Shown here piece after piece: positions 19,180-28,265 of a stretch of DNA of 64,000 nt. The position numbers and the translations under genes are program-made. Every line of letters begins with the position of its first letter. Within the stretch, counting starts at the first letter, position 1. The notes beneath the pieces are model-generated. The model was given only the letters and a program-made list of their open reading frames with translations, did no database searches and was not told the DNA's origin. Source of the stretch: Pseudomonas zanjanensis (GTDB taxonomy: Bacteria; Pseudomonadota; Gammaproteobacteria; Pseudomonadales; Pseudomonadaceae); NCBI RefSeq assembly GCF_014268745.2, contig NZ_JABWRB020000001.1, forward strand, positions 930,001 through 994,000. Direction: 5' to 3'.

Positions 19180-20208
19180 ATGTCATCGATTTCCAACCAG
19201 CGCATCGTCCTGGCCTCCCGTCCCCAAGGTGCGCCCACCCCTGAAAACTTCCGTCTTGAACATGTGACACTGCCGGATCTGGCAGAGGGACAGATCCTGC
19301 TCAAGACGTTGTTCCTGTCCTTGGACCCCTACATGCGCGGGCGCATGAGTGATGCGCCTTCCTACGCCGCTCCGGTGGAAATCGATGAGGTGATGACCGG
19401 CGGCGCTGTCAGCCGCGTGGAACGTTCGACGCACCCGAAATTCCATGAGGGCGATTGGGTGGTTGGCGCTACGGGTTGGCAAACCCACAGCATCAGTGAC
19501 GGGCGCAACGTGATGCCCATTCCTTCCGGGCTACCCAGTCCGTCGATGGCCCTGGGGGTGTTGGGCATGCCGGGCCTGACCGCTTACATGGGGTTGATGG
19601 ACATTGGCCAGCCCAAGGCCGGGGAAACCCTGGTGGTCGCGGCAGCCTCGGGTGCCGTGGGCTCGGTGGTCGGCCAGGTGGCGAAAATCAAGGGCCTGCG
19701 GGTGGTCGGCGTCGCGGGCGGCAGCGAGAAATGCAAGTACGTGGTCGACGAACTGGGCTTTGATGCCTGTGTCGATCACAAGAGCGCCAATTTTGCCGAG
19801 GAATTGGCGCGGGCCTGTGACAAGGGCATCGACATCTATTACGAAAACGTCGGCGGCAAGGTCTTTGATGCCGTCGTGCCGTTGCTCAACGCCAAGGCAC
19901 GAATCCCGCTCTGTGGTCTGATCGCGTCCTACAACGACAATCAGGCGCCGAACGGTCCGGATCGCTTGCCGCAACTGCAGCGCACCTTGCTGACCAAGCG
20001 CGTGCGGATCCAGGGGTTTATTGTGTTTGACGACTACGGTGACCGTCAGCCGGAGTTCGTCAGTGCCATGGCGCCTTGGGTGCGCGATGGCAAGGTCAAG
20101 TTTCGCGAGGACGTGGTCGACGGCCTGGAAAATGCGCCACAGGCGTTTATCGGCCTGTTGGAAGGGCGCAACTTCGGCAAGCTGGTGGTGCGGGTCGCGC
20201 AGGATTGA
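19180..20208 (+). CDS. NADP-dependent medium-chain oxidoreductase (CurA/YncB-like)
   Basis: A 342-residue zinc-independent medium-chain dehydrogenase/reductase. It shows the family features: MRGRMSDAPSYAAPVEI in the N-terminal GroES-like domain, GMPGLTAYMGLMDIGQPKAG, the Rossmann nucleotide-binding stretch ETLVVAAASGAVGSVVGQ near residues 147–165, and YYENVGGKVFDAV. Such enzymes reduce carbon–carbon double bonds of enones and related compounds with NADPH; the substrate here is unknown. ATG at 19180 follows AAGGAG. It is inserted between ybaB and recR, separated from ybaB by a terminator and a REP pair, so it is probably transcribed independently. Confidence 0.9.
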   Translation: MSSISNQRIVLASRPQGAPTPENFRLEHVTLPDLAEGQILLKTLFLSLDPYMRGRMSDAPSYAAPVEIDEVMTGGAVSRVERSTHPKFHEGDWVVGATGWQTHSISDGRNVMPIPSGLPSPSMALGVLGMPGLTAYMGLMDIGQPKAGETLVVAAASGAVGSVVGQVAKIKGLRVVGVAGGSEKCKYVVDELGFDACVDHKSANFAEELARACDKGIDIYYENVGGKVFDAVVPLLNAKARIPLCGLIASYNDNQAPNGPDRLPQLQRTLLTKRVRIQGFIVFDDYGDRQPEFVSAMAPWVRDGKVKFREDVVDGLENAPQAFIGLLEGRNFGKLVVRVAQD

Positions 20209-20274
20209 GTATTTGACGCTAATCGGAGGCGCGGGTATAAACCGCGTCTCGTTGTTATGTCGGACATTTCCTCC

Positions 20275-20877
20275 ATGAGCTTCAGCCCTTTGATTCGCCA
20301 ACTGATCGATGCCCTGCGAACGTTGCCGGGTGTAGGTCAGAAAACTGCCCAGCGCATGGCGTTGCAATTGCTTGAGCGTGATCGCAGCGGCGGTTCACGC
20401 CTGGCCCAGGCCTTGAGCCAGGCCATGGAGGGCGTAGGGCATTGCCGTTTATGCCGCACCCTCACCGAAGACGACCTCTGCCCGCAATGTGCCGATCCGC
20501 GTCGGGACGACAGCCTGCTCTGCGTCGTGGAAGGGCCGATGGATGTGTATGCGGTGGAGCAGACTGGTTTCCGTGGCCGTTATTTCGTGCTCAAGGGCCA
20601 TTTGTCCCCACTCGATGGCTTGGGGCCTGAAGCCATTGGCATCCCACAGTTGATCGCACGGATCGAAGAGGCGGGCACGTTCACGGAAGTCATCCTCGCC
20701 ACGAACCCGACGGTCGAAGGCGAAGCCACCGCCCATTACATCGCCCAATTGCTGAGCAACAAAGGCTTGGTCGCCTCCCGCATCGCCCACGGCGTGCCGC
20801 TGGGTGGGGAGCTGGAATTGGTGGACGGCGGGACGCTGGCGCATTCGTTTGCGGGGCGTAAGCCGATCGCCTTGTAA
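20275..20877 (+). CDS. recR: Recombination mediator protein RecR
   Basis: Component of the RecFOR pathway that loads RecA on gapped DNA. About 200 residues from [15 protein letters not shown]. The helix-hairpin-helix [16 protein letters not shown] is near the N-terminus, the four-cysteine zinc module CRLCRTL…LCPQC around residues 57–72, and the Toprim domain ([16 protein letters not shown]) fills the middle. Neither the ATG at 20275 nor the in-frame ATG at 20257 has a clear ribosome binding site; I choose the one matching the family N-terminus. Confidence 0.94.
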   Translation: MSFSPLIRQLIDALRTLPGVGQKTAQRMALQLLERDRSGGSRLAQALSQAMEGVGHCRLCRTLTEDDLCPQCADPRRDDSLLCVVEGPMDVYAVEQTGFRGRYFVLKGHLSPLDGLGPEAIGIPQLIARIEEAGTFTEVILATNPTVEGEATAHYIAQLLSNKGLVASRIAHGVPLGGELELVDGGTLAHSFAGRKPIAL

Positions 20878-20896
20878 CAGCCACCCCAAAGCTAAT

Positions 20897-20984
20897 GTGG
20901 GAGCGGGCTTGCTCGCGAAAGCGGTGGATCAGCAAGCGATTATATTGACTGACACTCCGCTTTCGCGAGCAAGCCCGCTCCCAC
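20897..20984. repeat. REP pair, family A
   Basis: Inverted GTGGGAGCGGGCTTGCTCGC units between the convergent recR and apt genes; nearly perfect arms including the AAAGCGG/CCGCTTT extension. Confidence 0.92.
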
Positions 20985-21004
20985 AGGTAACTGTTGCTCG
21001 AAGG

Positions 21005-21553
21005 TTATTTCTCGCTAAGCGAAAACTGCGTCAGGCAGAACGTTGGAATTCCCATGTCTTCCAGACGCTGGGAGCCGAGCAGTTCCGGCAGGTCAATGAT
21101 CGCCGCGGCTTCGTGGACTTTGGCGCCCATGCGGCGAATCAGGTTGGCGGCGGCAATCAGCGTGCCACCGGTGGCGATCAGGTCATCGAACATCACCACC
21201 GAATCACCTTCGCACAGGCTGTCGGCGTGCACTTCAAGGAAGGCTTCACCGTATTCGGTCTGGTAACCCTCGGCCAGCACGTCGGCCGGCAGCTTGCCTT
21301 GCTTGCGGAACAACACCAGCGGCTTGTTCAACTGATAGGCCAGGATCGAGCCGATCAGGAAGCCGCGAGCATCCATTGCGCCAATGTGAGTGAACTCTGC
21401 CTCGACATAGCGGTGGGCAAAGCTGTCCATGACCAGGCGCAGGGCGGTCGGGGATTGGAACAGTGGAGTAATGTCGCGAAAGATCACGCCGGGCTTGGGG
21501 AAGTCGGTCACGGGGCGGATCAGGGATTTGATGTCGAAGGAGTCAAAGACCAT
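21005..21553 (-). CDS. apt: Adenine phosphoribosyltransferase
   Basis: Purine salvage enzyme converting adenine and PRPP to AMP. 182 residues from [15 protein letters not shown]. Conserved features are [16 protein letters not shown] near the N-terminus, [23 protein letters not shown], and the PRPP-binding loop [16 protein letters not shown]. The reading frame stays open 156 bp further upstream, but the extension is arginine/proline-rich and unlike the family. It is read towards recR and follows anr on the same strand. Confidence 0.95.
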   Translation of the reverse strand: MVFDSFDIKSLIRPVTDFPKPGVIFRDITPLFQSPTALRLVMDSFAHRYVEAEFTHIGAMDARGFLIGSILAYQLNKPLVLFRKQGKLPADVLAEGYQTEYGEAFLEVHADSLCEGDSVVMFDDLIATGGTLIAAANLIRRMGAKVHEAAAIIDLPELLGSQRLEDMGIPTFCLTQFSLSEK

Positions 21554-21629
21554 CGTCGAGGTGTCCTGGCAGGGCTGCAAACGCGGCAGTATAGCGCGGC
21601 GAGGCCAATCCCTCAGCCGCGCAGGTTCA

Positions 21630-22364
21630 TCAGCCGTCGATCGAGCCGCCAGCCAGGGCGCAGAGCTGGATCGGGTCGAGAATGTGAATTTCCTTGCCTT
21701 CGGCGGCAATCAGCTCGTTCTGCTGGAAACGCGTGAATACCCGGGACACGGTTTCCACCGCCAGGCCCAGGTAGTTGCCGATTTCGTTGCGCGACATGCT
21801 CAGGCGGAACTGGTTGGCCGAGAACCCGCGGGCGCGGAAGCGTGCCGAGAGGTTGACCAGGAACGTGGCGATCCGCTCGTCGGCGGTTTTTTTCGAGAGC
21901 AGCAACATCATCTGTTGATCGTCACGGATTTCCCGGCTCATGACTCGCATCAACTGGCGACGCAGTTGCGGCAACTGTATGGCCAGCTCGTCCAGGCGAT
22001 CGAAGGGGATTTCGCACACCGAGGTGGTTTCCAGCGCCTGGGCCGAGACCGGATGGGTCTCGGTGTCCATGCCCGACAGGCCCACCAGTTCGCTGGGCAA
22101 GTGGAAACCGGTGAGCTGTTCTTCGCCGCCGTCGCTCAAGTTGAAGGTTTTCAAGGCACCCGAGCGCACGGCATAGACGGAATCGAACGCGTCGCCCTGG
22201 CGAAACAGGAATTCACCTTTTTTCAACGGGCGGCCTCGTTTGACGATGTCGTCCAGCGCGTCCATGTCCTCCAGATTCAACGAAAGTGGCAGGCAGAGGG
22301 GGGCCAGGCTGCAATCCTTGCAATGGGCCTGGTTGTGGGCGCGCAGTTTGACGGGCTCGGACAT
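21630..22364 (-). CDS. anr: Oxygen-sensing FNR/CRP-family regulator Anr
   Basis: Global anaerobic/microaerobic transcription activator. The 244-residue protein has four candidate 4Fe-4S ligands: C15, C18 and C24 in [11 protein letters not shown] and a cysteine near 112 in TTSVCEIP. A cyclic-nucleotide-like beta-roll (about 30–150) follows, then a dimer helix and a helix-turn-helix [19 protein letters not shown] that carries the E…SR recognition residues of FNR proteins. It would bind TTGAT-N4-ATCAA sites when the cluster is intact at low oxygen. Its probable targets, hemN and the cco genes, follow upstream on the same strand. I see no clear Anr box in its own 94-bp upstream gap. Confidence 0.95.
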   Translation of the reverse strand: MSEPVKLRAHNQAHCKDCSLAPLCLPLSLNLEDMDALDDIVKRGRPLKKGEFLFRQGDAFDSVYAVRSGALKTFNLSDGGEEQLTGFHLPSELVGLSGMDTETHPVSAQALETTSVCEIPFDRLDELAIQLPQLRRQLMRVMSREIRDDQQMMLLLSKKTADERIATFLVNLSARFRARGFSANQFRLSMSRNEIGNYLGLAVETVSRVFTRFQQNELIAAEGKEIHILDPIQLCALAGGSIDG

Positions 22365-22458
22365 TTCTTAAATCCTTGTGGGAAAACACACATAAGGCGT
22401 AAGGGTACCCCAGAGCAGACACTCCAGCCAGTGCGGTGTCGTCGTCAAATTGTCGCGC

Positions 22459-23841
22459 TCAAATGACCCGGGAGAAACGTTGGCGATTGTGCTGCTCCAA
22501 ATAGGCATCGAACACCATGCACACGGATCGCACCAGCAGGCGCCCAGCGGGCAGTACCCGGATGTGGATGTCATCCAACTCGATCAGCCCATCCTCGGCC
22601 ATGGCCTGCAATTGCGGCCACAGCGGCGCGAAGTAACCGCGAAAATCGACATTGAAACGGTGCTCGATGTCCGCGAACGCCAGGTGGAAATGGCAGATCA
22701 ATTGCTGGATCACCGCACGTCGCAACCGATCGTCGGCCGTGCAGGTCAGTCCTCGACTGGTTGCCAGTTGCACGTCGGCGAGGGTGTTCTGGTAATGGTT
22801 CAGGTCACTGCTGTTCTGGCAGTACAGGTCGCCGATCTGGCTGATGGCGGAGACGCCGAGGCCGATCAGGTCGCAATGGCCGTGGGTGGTGTAGCCCTGG
22901 AAATTGCGCTGCAACGTGGCCTCTTCCTGAGCGATGGCCAGCTCGTCGTCGGGCAGGGCGAAGTGGTCCATGCCGACGTAGCGGTAGCCGGCGGCGGTCA
23001 ACTGTTCGATGGTGCCTTGCAGCATCGCCAGCTTCTGCTCCGGGTTTGGCAAGTCCTGGCTGTTGATGCGCCGCTGGGGCATGAAGCGTTCCGGCAGGTG
23101 GGCGTAGTTGAACACCGAGAGGCGGTCCGGTTGCAAGTGGATGACTTCTTCGACGGTGCGGGCGAAATTGTCCGGAGTCTGCTTGGGCAACCCGTAGATC
23201 AGGTCGATGTTGATCGAACGGAACTGCAAGGTCCGGGCAGCCTCGACCACCGCGCGGGTTTCTTCCAGGCTTTGCAGGCGATTGACGGCGCGTTGCACGG
23301 CCGGGTCCAGGTCTTGCAGGCCGATGCTGACCCGATTGAAACCCAGTTCACGCAACAAGCCCATGGTCGACCAGTCGGCTTCCCGGGGATCGATCTCGAT
23401 GCTGTAGTCGCCGGAATCGTCGTCCAGCAGGTTCAGGTGCTTGCGCAACGAGGCCATCAGTTGCCGCAGCTCGTCATGGCTGAGAAACGTCGGGGTGCCG
23501 CCGCCAAAGTGCAGTTGTTCCACGCGTTGGGTCGGGTCCAGGTGGCAGCCGATCAGCTGGATTTCCTGTTCCAGGCGTTGGAGGTAGGCGTGGGCGCGGC
23601 CACGGTCCTTGGTGATGACCTTGTTGCAGGCGCAGTAGTAGCAAATGTTTGCGCAGAACGGTACGTGCACATACAGCGACAGCGGCCGCCGGGCCTTGCG
23701 GCTGTCACGCAGGGCATGGAGGAGGTCGAAGGTGCCCACCTGGCCGCCGAACTGCGCCGCAGTCGGGTACGAGGTGTAGCGTGGTCCCGCCAGGTCGTAG
23801 CGGCGGATCAGGTCTGAGTCCCAACGGATGGCGTCGAGCAT
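22459..23841 (-). CDS. hemN: Oxygen-independent coproporphyrinogen III dehydrogenase
   Basis: Radical SAM enzyme that converts coproporphyrinogen III to protoporphyrinogen IX without oxygen, so haem can be made for cbb3 oxidases in microaerobic cells. 460 residues from MLDAIRWDSDLIRRYD. The radical-SAM cluster motif CxxxCxxC is CANICYYC (C63, C67, C70), followed by HFGGGTPTFLS and the HemN C-terminal domain. The start at 23841 has GGGGAA upstream; an alternative ATG lies nine codons earlier. An Anr box and a correctly spaced -10 lie directly upstream (23875–23916). Confidence 0.95.
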   Translation of the reverse strand: MLDAIRWDSDLIRRYDLAGPRYTSYPTAAQFGGQVGTFDLLHALRDSRKARRPLSLYVHVPFCANICYYCACNKVITKDRGRAHAYLQRLEQEIQLIGCHLDPTQRVEQLHFGGGTPTFLSHDELRQLMASLRKHLNLLDDDSGDYSIEIDPREADWSTMGLLRELGFNRVSIGLQDLDPAVQRAVNRLQSLEETRAVVEAARTLQFRSINIDLIYGLPKQTPDNFARTVEEVIHLQPDRLSVFNYAHLPERFMPQRRINSQDLPNPEQKLAMLQGTIEQLTAAGYRYVGMDHFALPDDELAIAQEEATLQRNFQGYTTHGHCDLIGLGVSAISQIGDLYCQNSSDLNHYQNTLADVQLATSRGLTCTADDRLRRAVIQQLICHFHLAFADIEHRFNVDFRGYFAPLWPQLQAMAEDGLIELDDIHIRVLPAGRLLVRSVCMVFDAYLEQHNRQRFSRVI

Positions 23842-23874
23842 GCGGGTGTTCCCCGGATAGGCTGGCATGGGGCG

Positions 23875-23916
23875 AGTCTAGGGGGCTGTGGGCGAGGCTG
23901 TTTTGATTTGCGTCAA
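23875..23916 (-). promoter_or_regulatory. Anr-dependent promoter of hemN
   Basis: The palindrome TTGAT-TTGC-GTCAA (23903–23916) matches the FNR/Anr consensus at 9 of 10 positions. On the minus strand a -10-like TAGACT (23875–23880) is centred exactly 32 bp away, placing the box at about -41.5, the class II activator position. The hemN ATG is at 23841, giving a short leader. Confidence 0.85.
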
Positions 23917-23945
23917 CGGCGCATCGGGCGTTGTCGATGCAGGCC

Positions 23946-24140
23946 TCATCGCGAGCAAGCTCGCTCCCACAAATGCCCAATCCACCCCAAATCCTCTGTG
24001 GGAGCGGGCTTGCTCGCGAAAGCGGTCTGACTGAGCCGATGGTGTTGGATGTGCCGCCGCCTTCGCGAGCAAGCCCGCTCCCACATTTGCTTGGCGGCGC
24101 TACCCGTCTCTGTGGGAGCCGAGCTTGCTCGCGATGGGGG
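23946..24140. repeat. Array of four family-A REP units
   Basis: Four units in alternating orientation: inverse (23946–23970), forward (from 23998), inverse (to 24084) and forward (24112–24140). The middle two form a standard pair; the outer two are orphans facing outward. It fills the gap between hemN and the safE-like gene. Confidence 0.9.
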
Positions 24141-24148
24141 CAACTCGG

Positions 24149-24832
24149 TCAATGCCCCATGAGCCAATGCTGATGCGGCCCCGGCAGGGTCCATACCCCG
24201 AAAATAATCACCAACAAGCCACCGGCCATGCGCACGCTGCGTTTGCGCAACAGGGCGGTGATGCGCTCGGCGGCCAGGCCGGTGGCGAGCAGCACCGGCC
24301 AGGTGCCCAGGCCGAAGGCAAGCATCAGCAGGGCACTGTCCAAGGCATTGCCCTGGCTGGCGGACCAGAGCAGGGTGCTGTAGACCAACCCGCACGGCAG
24401 CCAGCCCCACAGGGCGCCGAGCAGCAAGGCCCGGGGCAGGCTCGACACCGGCAGCAAGCGGTTGGCGACGGGTTGGATGTGCCGCCACAAGCCGCGCCCC
24501 ACGCTTTCGATGCGGGTCAGGCCGCTCCACCAGCCCGCCAGGTACAGGCCCATGGCGATCAACAGCAAGCCGGCCAGCACCCGCATGATCATCGCGGCCG
24601 GGCTATTGGACACGGCCCATCCCGCCAGGCCGATCAGCAGCCCAGCGGTGGCGTAGCTCAGGATCCGCCCCAGGTTGTACGCCAGCAGTAACCGAAAGCG
24701 CCGACTGCGCTGTTCCTTGGGGATCGCCAGGGTGAGGGCGCCCATCAGGCCGCCGCACATGCCCAGGCAATGGCCGCCACCGAGCAGGCCAAGAATGACC
24801 GCAGAAACCAGCAATGGCGCCAGGTCAAGCAT
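24149..24832 (-). CDS. Sulfite exporter TauE/SafE-family membrane protein of the cco maturation cluster
   Basis: A 227-residue polytopic inner-membrane protein. About six hydrophobic segments are visible. The first contains ILGLLGGGHCLGMCGGLMGAL, whose His/Cys/Met-rich GHCLGMCGG motif is typical of the SafE-like ('heavy metal transport') proteins encoded with cbb3 oxidase genes. Its ATG overlaps the ccoS stop by 8 bp (ATGCTTGA), so it is cotranslated with ccoSI. A role in copper supply or oxidase assembly is inferred from the motif and location; the exporter name comes from the family only. Confidence 0.85.
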   Translation of the reverse strand: MLDLAPLLVSAVILGLLGGGHCLGMCGGLMGALTLAIPKEQRSRRFRLLLAYNLGRILSYATAGLLIGLAGWAVSNSPAAMIMRVLAGLLLIAMGLYLAGWWSGLTRIESVGRGLWRHIQPVANRLLPVSSLPRALLLGALWGWLPCGLVYSTLLWSASQGNALDSALLMLAFGLGTWPVLLATGLAAERITALLRKRSVRMAGGLLVIIFGVWTLPGPHQHWLMGH

Positions 24833-25043
24833 GGGGCGGGGCCTTGTCGTCCGGCTTGCGGGCCTCGCCACTGGCTTCGTCCACCGCCGCCTTGTGGTTC
24901 GGGTCCTGGTCGTCGAACAGAATGCTGTGGGCCGGACCGTCGAGATCGTCGTACTGGCCGCTGTCCACGGCCCAGAAAAAAATGTACACGGCGATGGCCA
25001 CGATCAGCAGCGCGGCCGGAATCATCACGTAGAGAGCTGGCAT
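24825..25043 (-). CDS. ccoS: cbb3-type cytochrome oxidase assembly protein CcoS
   Basis: Small (72-residue) membrane protein needed for cofactor insertion into cbb3 oxidase. One transmembrane segment at the N-terminus (MIPAALLIVAIAVYIFFWAV), then the characteristic FWAVDSGQYDDLDGPA…ILFDD region. It follows ccoI by 24 bp and overlaps the next gene. Confidence 0.93.
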   Translation of the reverse strand: MPALYVMIPAALLIVAIAVYIFFWAVDSGQYDDLDGPAHSILFDDQDPNHKAAVDEASGEARKPDDKAPPHA

Positions 25044-25067
25044 GTCGGAACTCCATGCCCGCGCGGC

Positions 25068-27518
25068 TCAGGCCGGCAGCGGACGGGTATCGGGCGTGGC
25101 GGCGAACACCTGCGCCTTCGGTTGGCGGGTCAGCCTCAAGGCATTCAACACCACGGTCAACGAACTGATGGACATGCCGACCGCGGCCCACACCGGCGTA
25201 ATCCAGCCGAGGGCGGCGAACGGCAACATGAGGCCATTGTACAGCCCTGCCCACACCAGGTTCTCGATGATCACCCGGCGCGTGCGTCGGGCCAGGCTGA
25301 AGGCGTGGACCAGGGCCTCTAGGCGGTTGGACAGCAGCACGGCGTCGGCACTGGTCTTGGCCAGGTCGGTGGCCGAGCCCATGGCGACACTGATGTCCGC
25401 CGCCGCCAGGACCGGCACGTCGTTCACGCCATCGCCGAGCATCAATACCTTGCGGCCTTGTTGGTGTAGCTGCTGCAACACCGCCAGCTTGTCATCCGGG
25501 CGCAGGCCGCCGCGGGCCTCATCGATGCCCAGCTCGGCCGCGACACTGGCGACCATCGGAGAGCTGTCGCCCGACAGCAGCAGCGTTCGCCAGCCTCGTG
25601 CCTTGCAGGCCGCCAGCAGGGCCGGGGCATCGACGCGCAAGCGGTCATCGAGGACGAACCAGGCCAACGGTCCGATCTCATCGCCCAGCAACAGCCATTG
25701 CCCGGCTTCGTCCGGCATCTGCGGTACGGGAGCGTCACTCAGCTCGCAGACAAAACCGGGCTGGCCGATGCGCAGGCGCTGTTCCGCCACCTGGCCTTCC
25801 AGCCCCAGCCCCGGGGTGCTGTGCACCTGCTCGGCGGCCAACGGCGCGCGGCCAAACGCCCGGGCGATGGGGTGTTCCGAGCGGTTTTCCAAGGCCGCGG
25901 CCAAGCCCAGGCACTGATCGCTGTCGAGGCCCGCCAGTGGCCGAATGGCGCGCAAGGCCAAGCGGCCTTCGGTGAGGGTGCCGGTCTTGTCGAAAATCAC
26001 CGTGTCGATCTGGTTCAGGCCCTCCAGCACATGGCCGCGCGTCAGCAGCAGGCCAAGTTTGTGCAAGGTGCCGGTGGCCGCAGTCAGGGCGGTCGGCGTG
26101 GCGAGGGACAACGCGCAGGGGCAGGTGGCAACCAGCATCGCCAGGACGATCCAGAAGGCCCGCGAGGCATCCAGTTGCCACCACAGCAAGCCGATGGCCG
26201 CAGCCGCGACCAGGGAGAACAACAGGAACCATTGGGCGGCGCGATCGGCGATTTCCGCCAGTCGCGGTTTTTCGGCCTGGGCCCGCTCCAGCAGGCGCAC
26301 GATGGCCGACAGCCGGGTGTCTTGCCCGAGGGCCAGCACTTCGACGGTCAAGGCGCCTTCGACATTCAGCGTGCCCGCGGTGACCGCATCGCCCACTTGC
26401 CGAGGCTGTGGCAGGTATTCACCGGTCAGCAGCGATTCGTCGATGCTGGATTGACCCTCAAGGATCTTGCCATCGGCCGGCAGGACCGCCCCGGGATGTA
26501 CCAGCACCCGATCGCCGGTGCGCAATTCGTTGAGCAGGATACGTTCGCTCTGGCCGTCATCCGCCAGGCGCAGGCACGAGGCCGGCAACAAATTGACCAG
26601 TTGGGCGGTGGCGGCCGCCGTGCGCTCCCGGGCCCGGCGCTCCAGGTAACGGCCGGCCAGCAGGAACAGGGCGAACATGCCCACGGCATCGAAGTACAAC
26701 TCGCCGACGCCGGTGATCGATGTCCAGATACCTGCTATGTAGGCGCTGCCGATGGCCAGGGACACCGAAACGTCCATGGTCAGGTGGCGGGTGCGCAGGT
26801 CGCGCAGGGCGCCTTTGAAGAACGGCGCACAGCTGTAGAAGACGATGGGCGTGGTGAGAAACAGGGCGACCCAGCGCAGGATGGTGTGCATCTCCGGGCT
26901 CAGGTCGATGTTGAATTCCGGCCAGGTCGCCATGGTCGCCATCATCGCCTGGAACCACAACAGGCCGGCCACGCCCAATTGGCGCAGGGCCAGGCGGTTT
27001 TGTGCGGCGAGTTGTTCACACGCCTGGTCGGCCTGGTACGGGTGCGCTACGTAGCCGATCTGGCGCAATTCGGCGAGCAGCGTGCTCAGCGGCAATTGGG
27101 CATCGGCCCAGCGCACATGCAGGCGATGGTTGGACAGGTTCAACCGCGCCTCGGCCACGGCCGGCAGGCTGCGTAATTGTTTTTCAATCAACCAGCCGCA
27201 GGCGGCGCAACTGATGCCTTCCATCAACAGGGTGGTTTCGGCCAGTTCGCCCTCATGGCGTACGAACGACTGCTGTACGTCAGGGCGATCGTACAGCGCC
27301 AGTTCATCGGTCAACTGGACGGGCAGGGATTCGGGGTTGGCCGATGCTTCACTGCGATGCTGGTAATAACTTTCCAGGCCGCCGGCGACAATCGCTTCGG
27401 CCACCGCCTGGCAGCCCGGGCAGCACAGCTCGCGGGTTTCACCGAGGACAACGGCGGTGAAGCGACTGCCGGGGGGAACGGGCAGGGCGCAGTGGTAGCA
27501 GGGCTGTGGAGTGGTCAT
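25068..27518 (-). CDS. ccoI: Copper-transporting P1B-type ATPase CcoI
   Basis: Copper pump dedicated to metalating the CuB site of cbb3 oxidase. The 816-residue protein starts MTTPQPCYHC, with an N-terminal cysteine-rich module (CYHC at 7–10, CCPGC at 32–36). A heavy-metal-associated domain follows with GISCAAC (CxxC at 104–107), then eight predicted membrane segments, the ion-binding CPC motif (TCPCALSLATP, near 465), phosphorylation motif DKTGTLTEG (near 508) and hinge GDGVNDVPVLAAADI. The frame is open 63 codons further upstream, but that stretch is translated REP sequence. Gene order ccoG–ccoH–ccoI–ccoS is the standard maturation operon. Confidence 0.96.
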   Translation of the reverse strand: MTTPQPCYHCALPVPPGSRFTAVVLGETRELCCPGCQAVAEAIVAGGLESYYQHRSEASANPESLPVQLTDELALYDRPDVQQSFVRHEGELAETTLLMEGISCAACGWLIEKQLRSLPAVAEARLNLSNHRLHVRWADAQLPLSTLLAELRQIGYVAHPYQADQACEQLAAQNRLALRQLGVAGLLWFQAMMATMATWPEFNIDLSPEMHTILRWVALFLTTPIVFYSCAPFFKGALRDLRTRHLTMDVSVSLAIGSAYIAGIWTSITGVGELYFDAVGMFALFLLAGRYLERRARERTAAATAQLVNLLPASCLRLADDGQSERILLNELRTGDRVLVHPGAVLPADGKILEGQSSIDESLLTGEYLPQPRQVGDAVTAGTLNVEGALTVEVLALGQDTRLSAIVRLLERAQAEKPRLAEIADRAAQWFLLFSLVAAAAIGLLWWQLDASRAFWIVLAMLVATCPCALSLATPTALTAATGTLHKLGLLLTRGHVLEGLNQIDTVIFDKTGTLTEGRLALRAIRPLAGLDSDQCLGLAAALENRSEHPIARAFGRAPLAAEQVHSTPGLGLEGQVAEQRLRIGQPGFVCELSDAPVPQMPDEAGQWLLLGDEIGPLAWFVLDDRLRVDAPALLAACKARGWRTLLLSGDSSPMVASVAAELGIDEARGGLRPDDKLAVLQQLHQQGRKVLMLGDGVNDVPVLAAADISVAMGSATDLAKTSADAVLLSNRLEALVHAFSLARRTRRVIIENLVWAGLYNGLMLPFAALGWITPVWAAVGMSISSLTVVLNALRLTRQPKAQVFAATPDTRPLPA

Positions 27519-27574
27519 GGGTATCGCATGAAGGCCTTTGTGGAAGGAGCTTGCTACAAGTGAGGGCGCTTTTT

Positions 27575-27705
27575 GTGGCGAGGGAGCTTGCTCCCGCTGG
27601 CCTGCGTAGCAGGCCCAAAGCAGCCGACACGATGGAGCCTGATAGCGCCGGGACTCAGGCTTCAGGGCCGCTTCGCAGCCCAGCGGGAGCAAGCTCCCTC
27701 GCCAC
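27575..27705. repeat. REP pair, family B
   Basis: Inverted GTGGCGAGGGAGCTTGCTCC units at each end of about 130 bp, with inner CCTGCGTAGCAGG and CGCTTCGCAGC stretches. It separates ccoH from ccoI within what would otherwise be one operon. Confidence 0.9.
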
Positions 27706-27714
27706 AACAGCAGC

Positions 27715-28254
27715 TTATTTTTTCAGGTCTTCAGCGCCTTGCAGCGGTTCATCGCCCAGCAGGATGGCCTGGTCGTGGTTGATTTGCTCTTCTTCGAACA
27801 GGCGCCAGGTCTTGTCGTGCTCCACCCCCAGCAATTCGACAAAGCGCCGGCCTTCGATCTTGTCCGTCAACTGGCCGACGTAGCGCCCCGGCTCACTGTC
27901 GTTGCGGGTCAGGACGATCTTGCGGTCCTTCTCCGGTTGGGTCGGCGAGATCAGGCTCAGTTCCAGGGTCTGGGGACGGCTGTCGCCGTTCAGGCGCAGA
28001 TTCACTTCGCCGGTCACGTCATCCAGTTGCACATTGGCATGCAGTTGCAGGGTCTGGGCCAGCAGTTCGCGCTCCAGCGAGCGGTTGATGCCCTTGCCGG
28101 CTTCGTAATAGTTGTCATTGACCAGATTGTCGGGGTTGTTCACCGCAATGGTCACCATCGTCAGGCTCAGTGTCACCGAGCAGCTCAGGATCGCAATGAT
28201 GATCCACGGCCAGAGGTGCTTGTACCAAGGGCTGGTGGCGGTTGCTGCAGGCAT
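27715..28254 (-). CDS. ccoH: cbb3 oxidase maturation protein FixH/CcoH
   Basis: A 179-residue membrane-anchored protein that stabilises cbb3 oxidase assembly. One N-terminal transmembrane segment (LWPWIIIAILSCSVTLSLTMV) is followed by a periplasmic region beginning NNPDNLVNDNYYEAGKGINR, the family hallmark. GAGAG eight bases before ATG 28254 favours this start over the ATG two codons upstream. It begins 12 bp after the ccoG stop and is separated from ccoI by a REP pair. Confidence 0.9.
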   Translation of the reverse strand: MPAATATSPWYKHLWPWIIIAILSCSVTLSLTMVTIAVNNPDNLVNDNYYEAGKGINRSLERELLAQTLQLHANVQLDDVTGEVNLRLNGDSRPQTLELSLISPTQPEKDRKIVLTRNDSEPGRYVGQLTDKIEGRRFVELLGVEHDKTWRLFEEEQINHDQAILLGDEPLQGAEDLKK

Positions 28255-28265
28255 GTTCATTTCTC

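Noticed and set aside
27519..27707. N-terminal extension of ccoI (MWRGSLLPLG…)
   Set aside because: This is translated REP sequence; the same peptide appears in other frames wherever family-B REP units occur.
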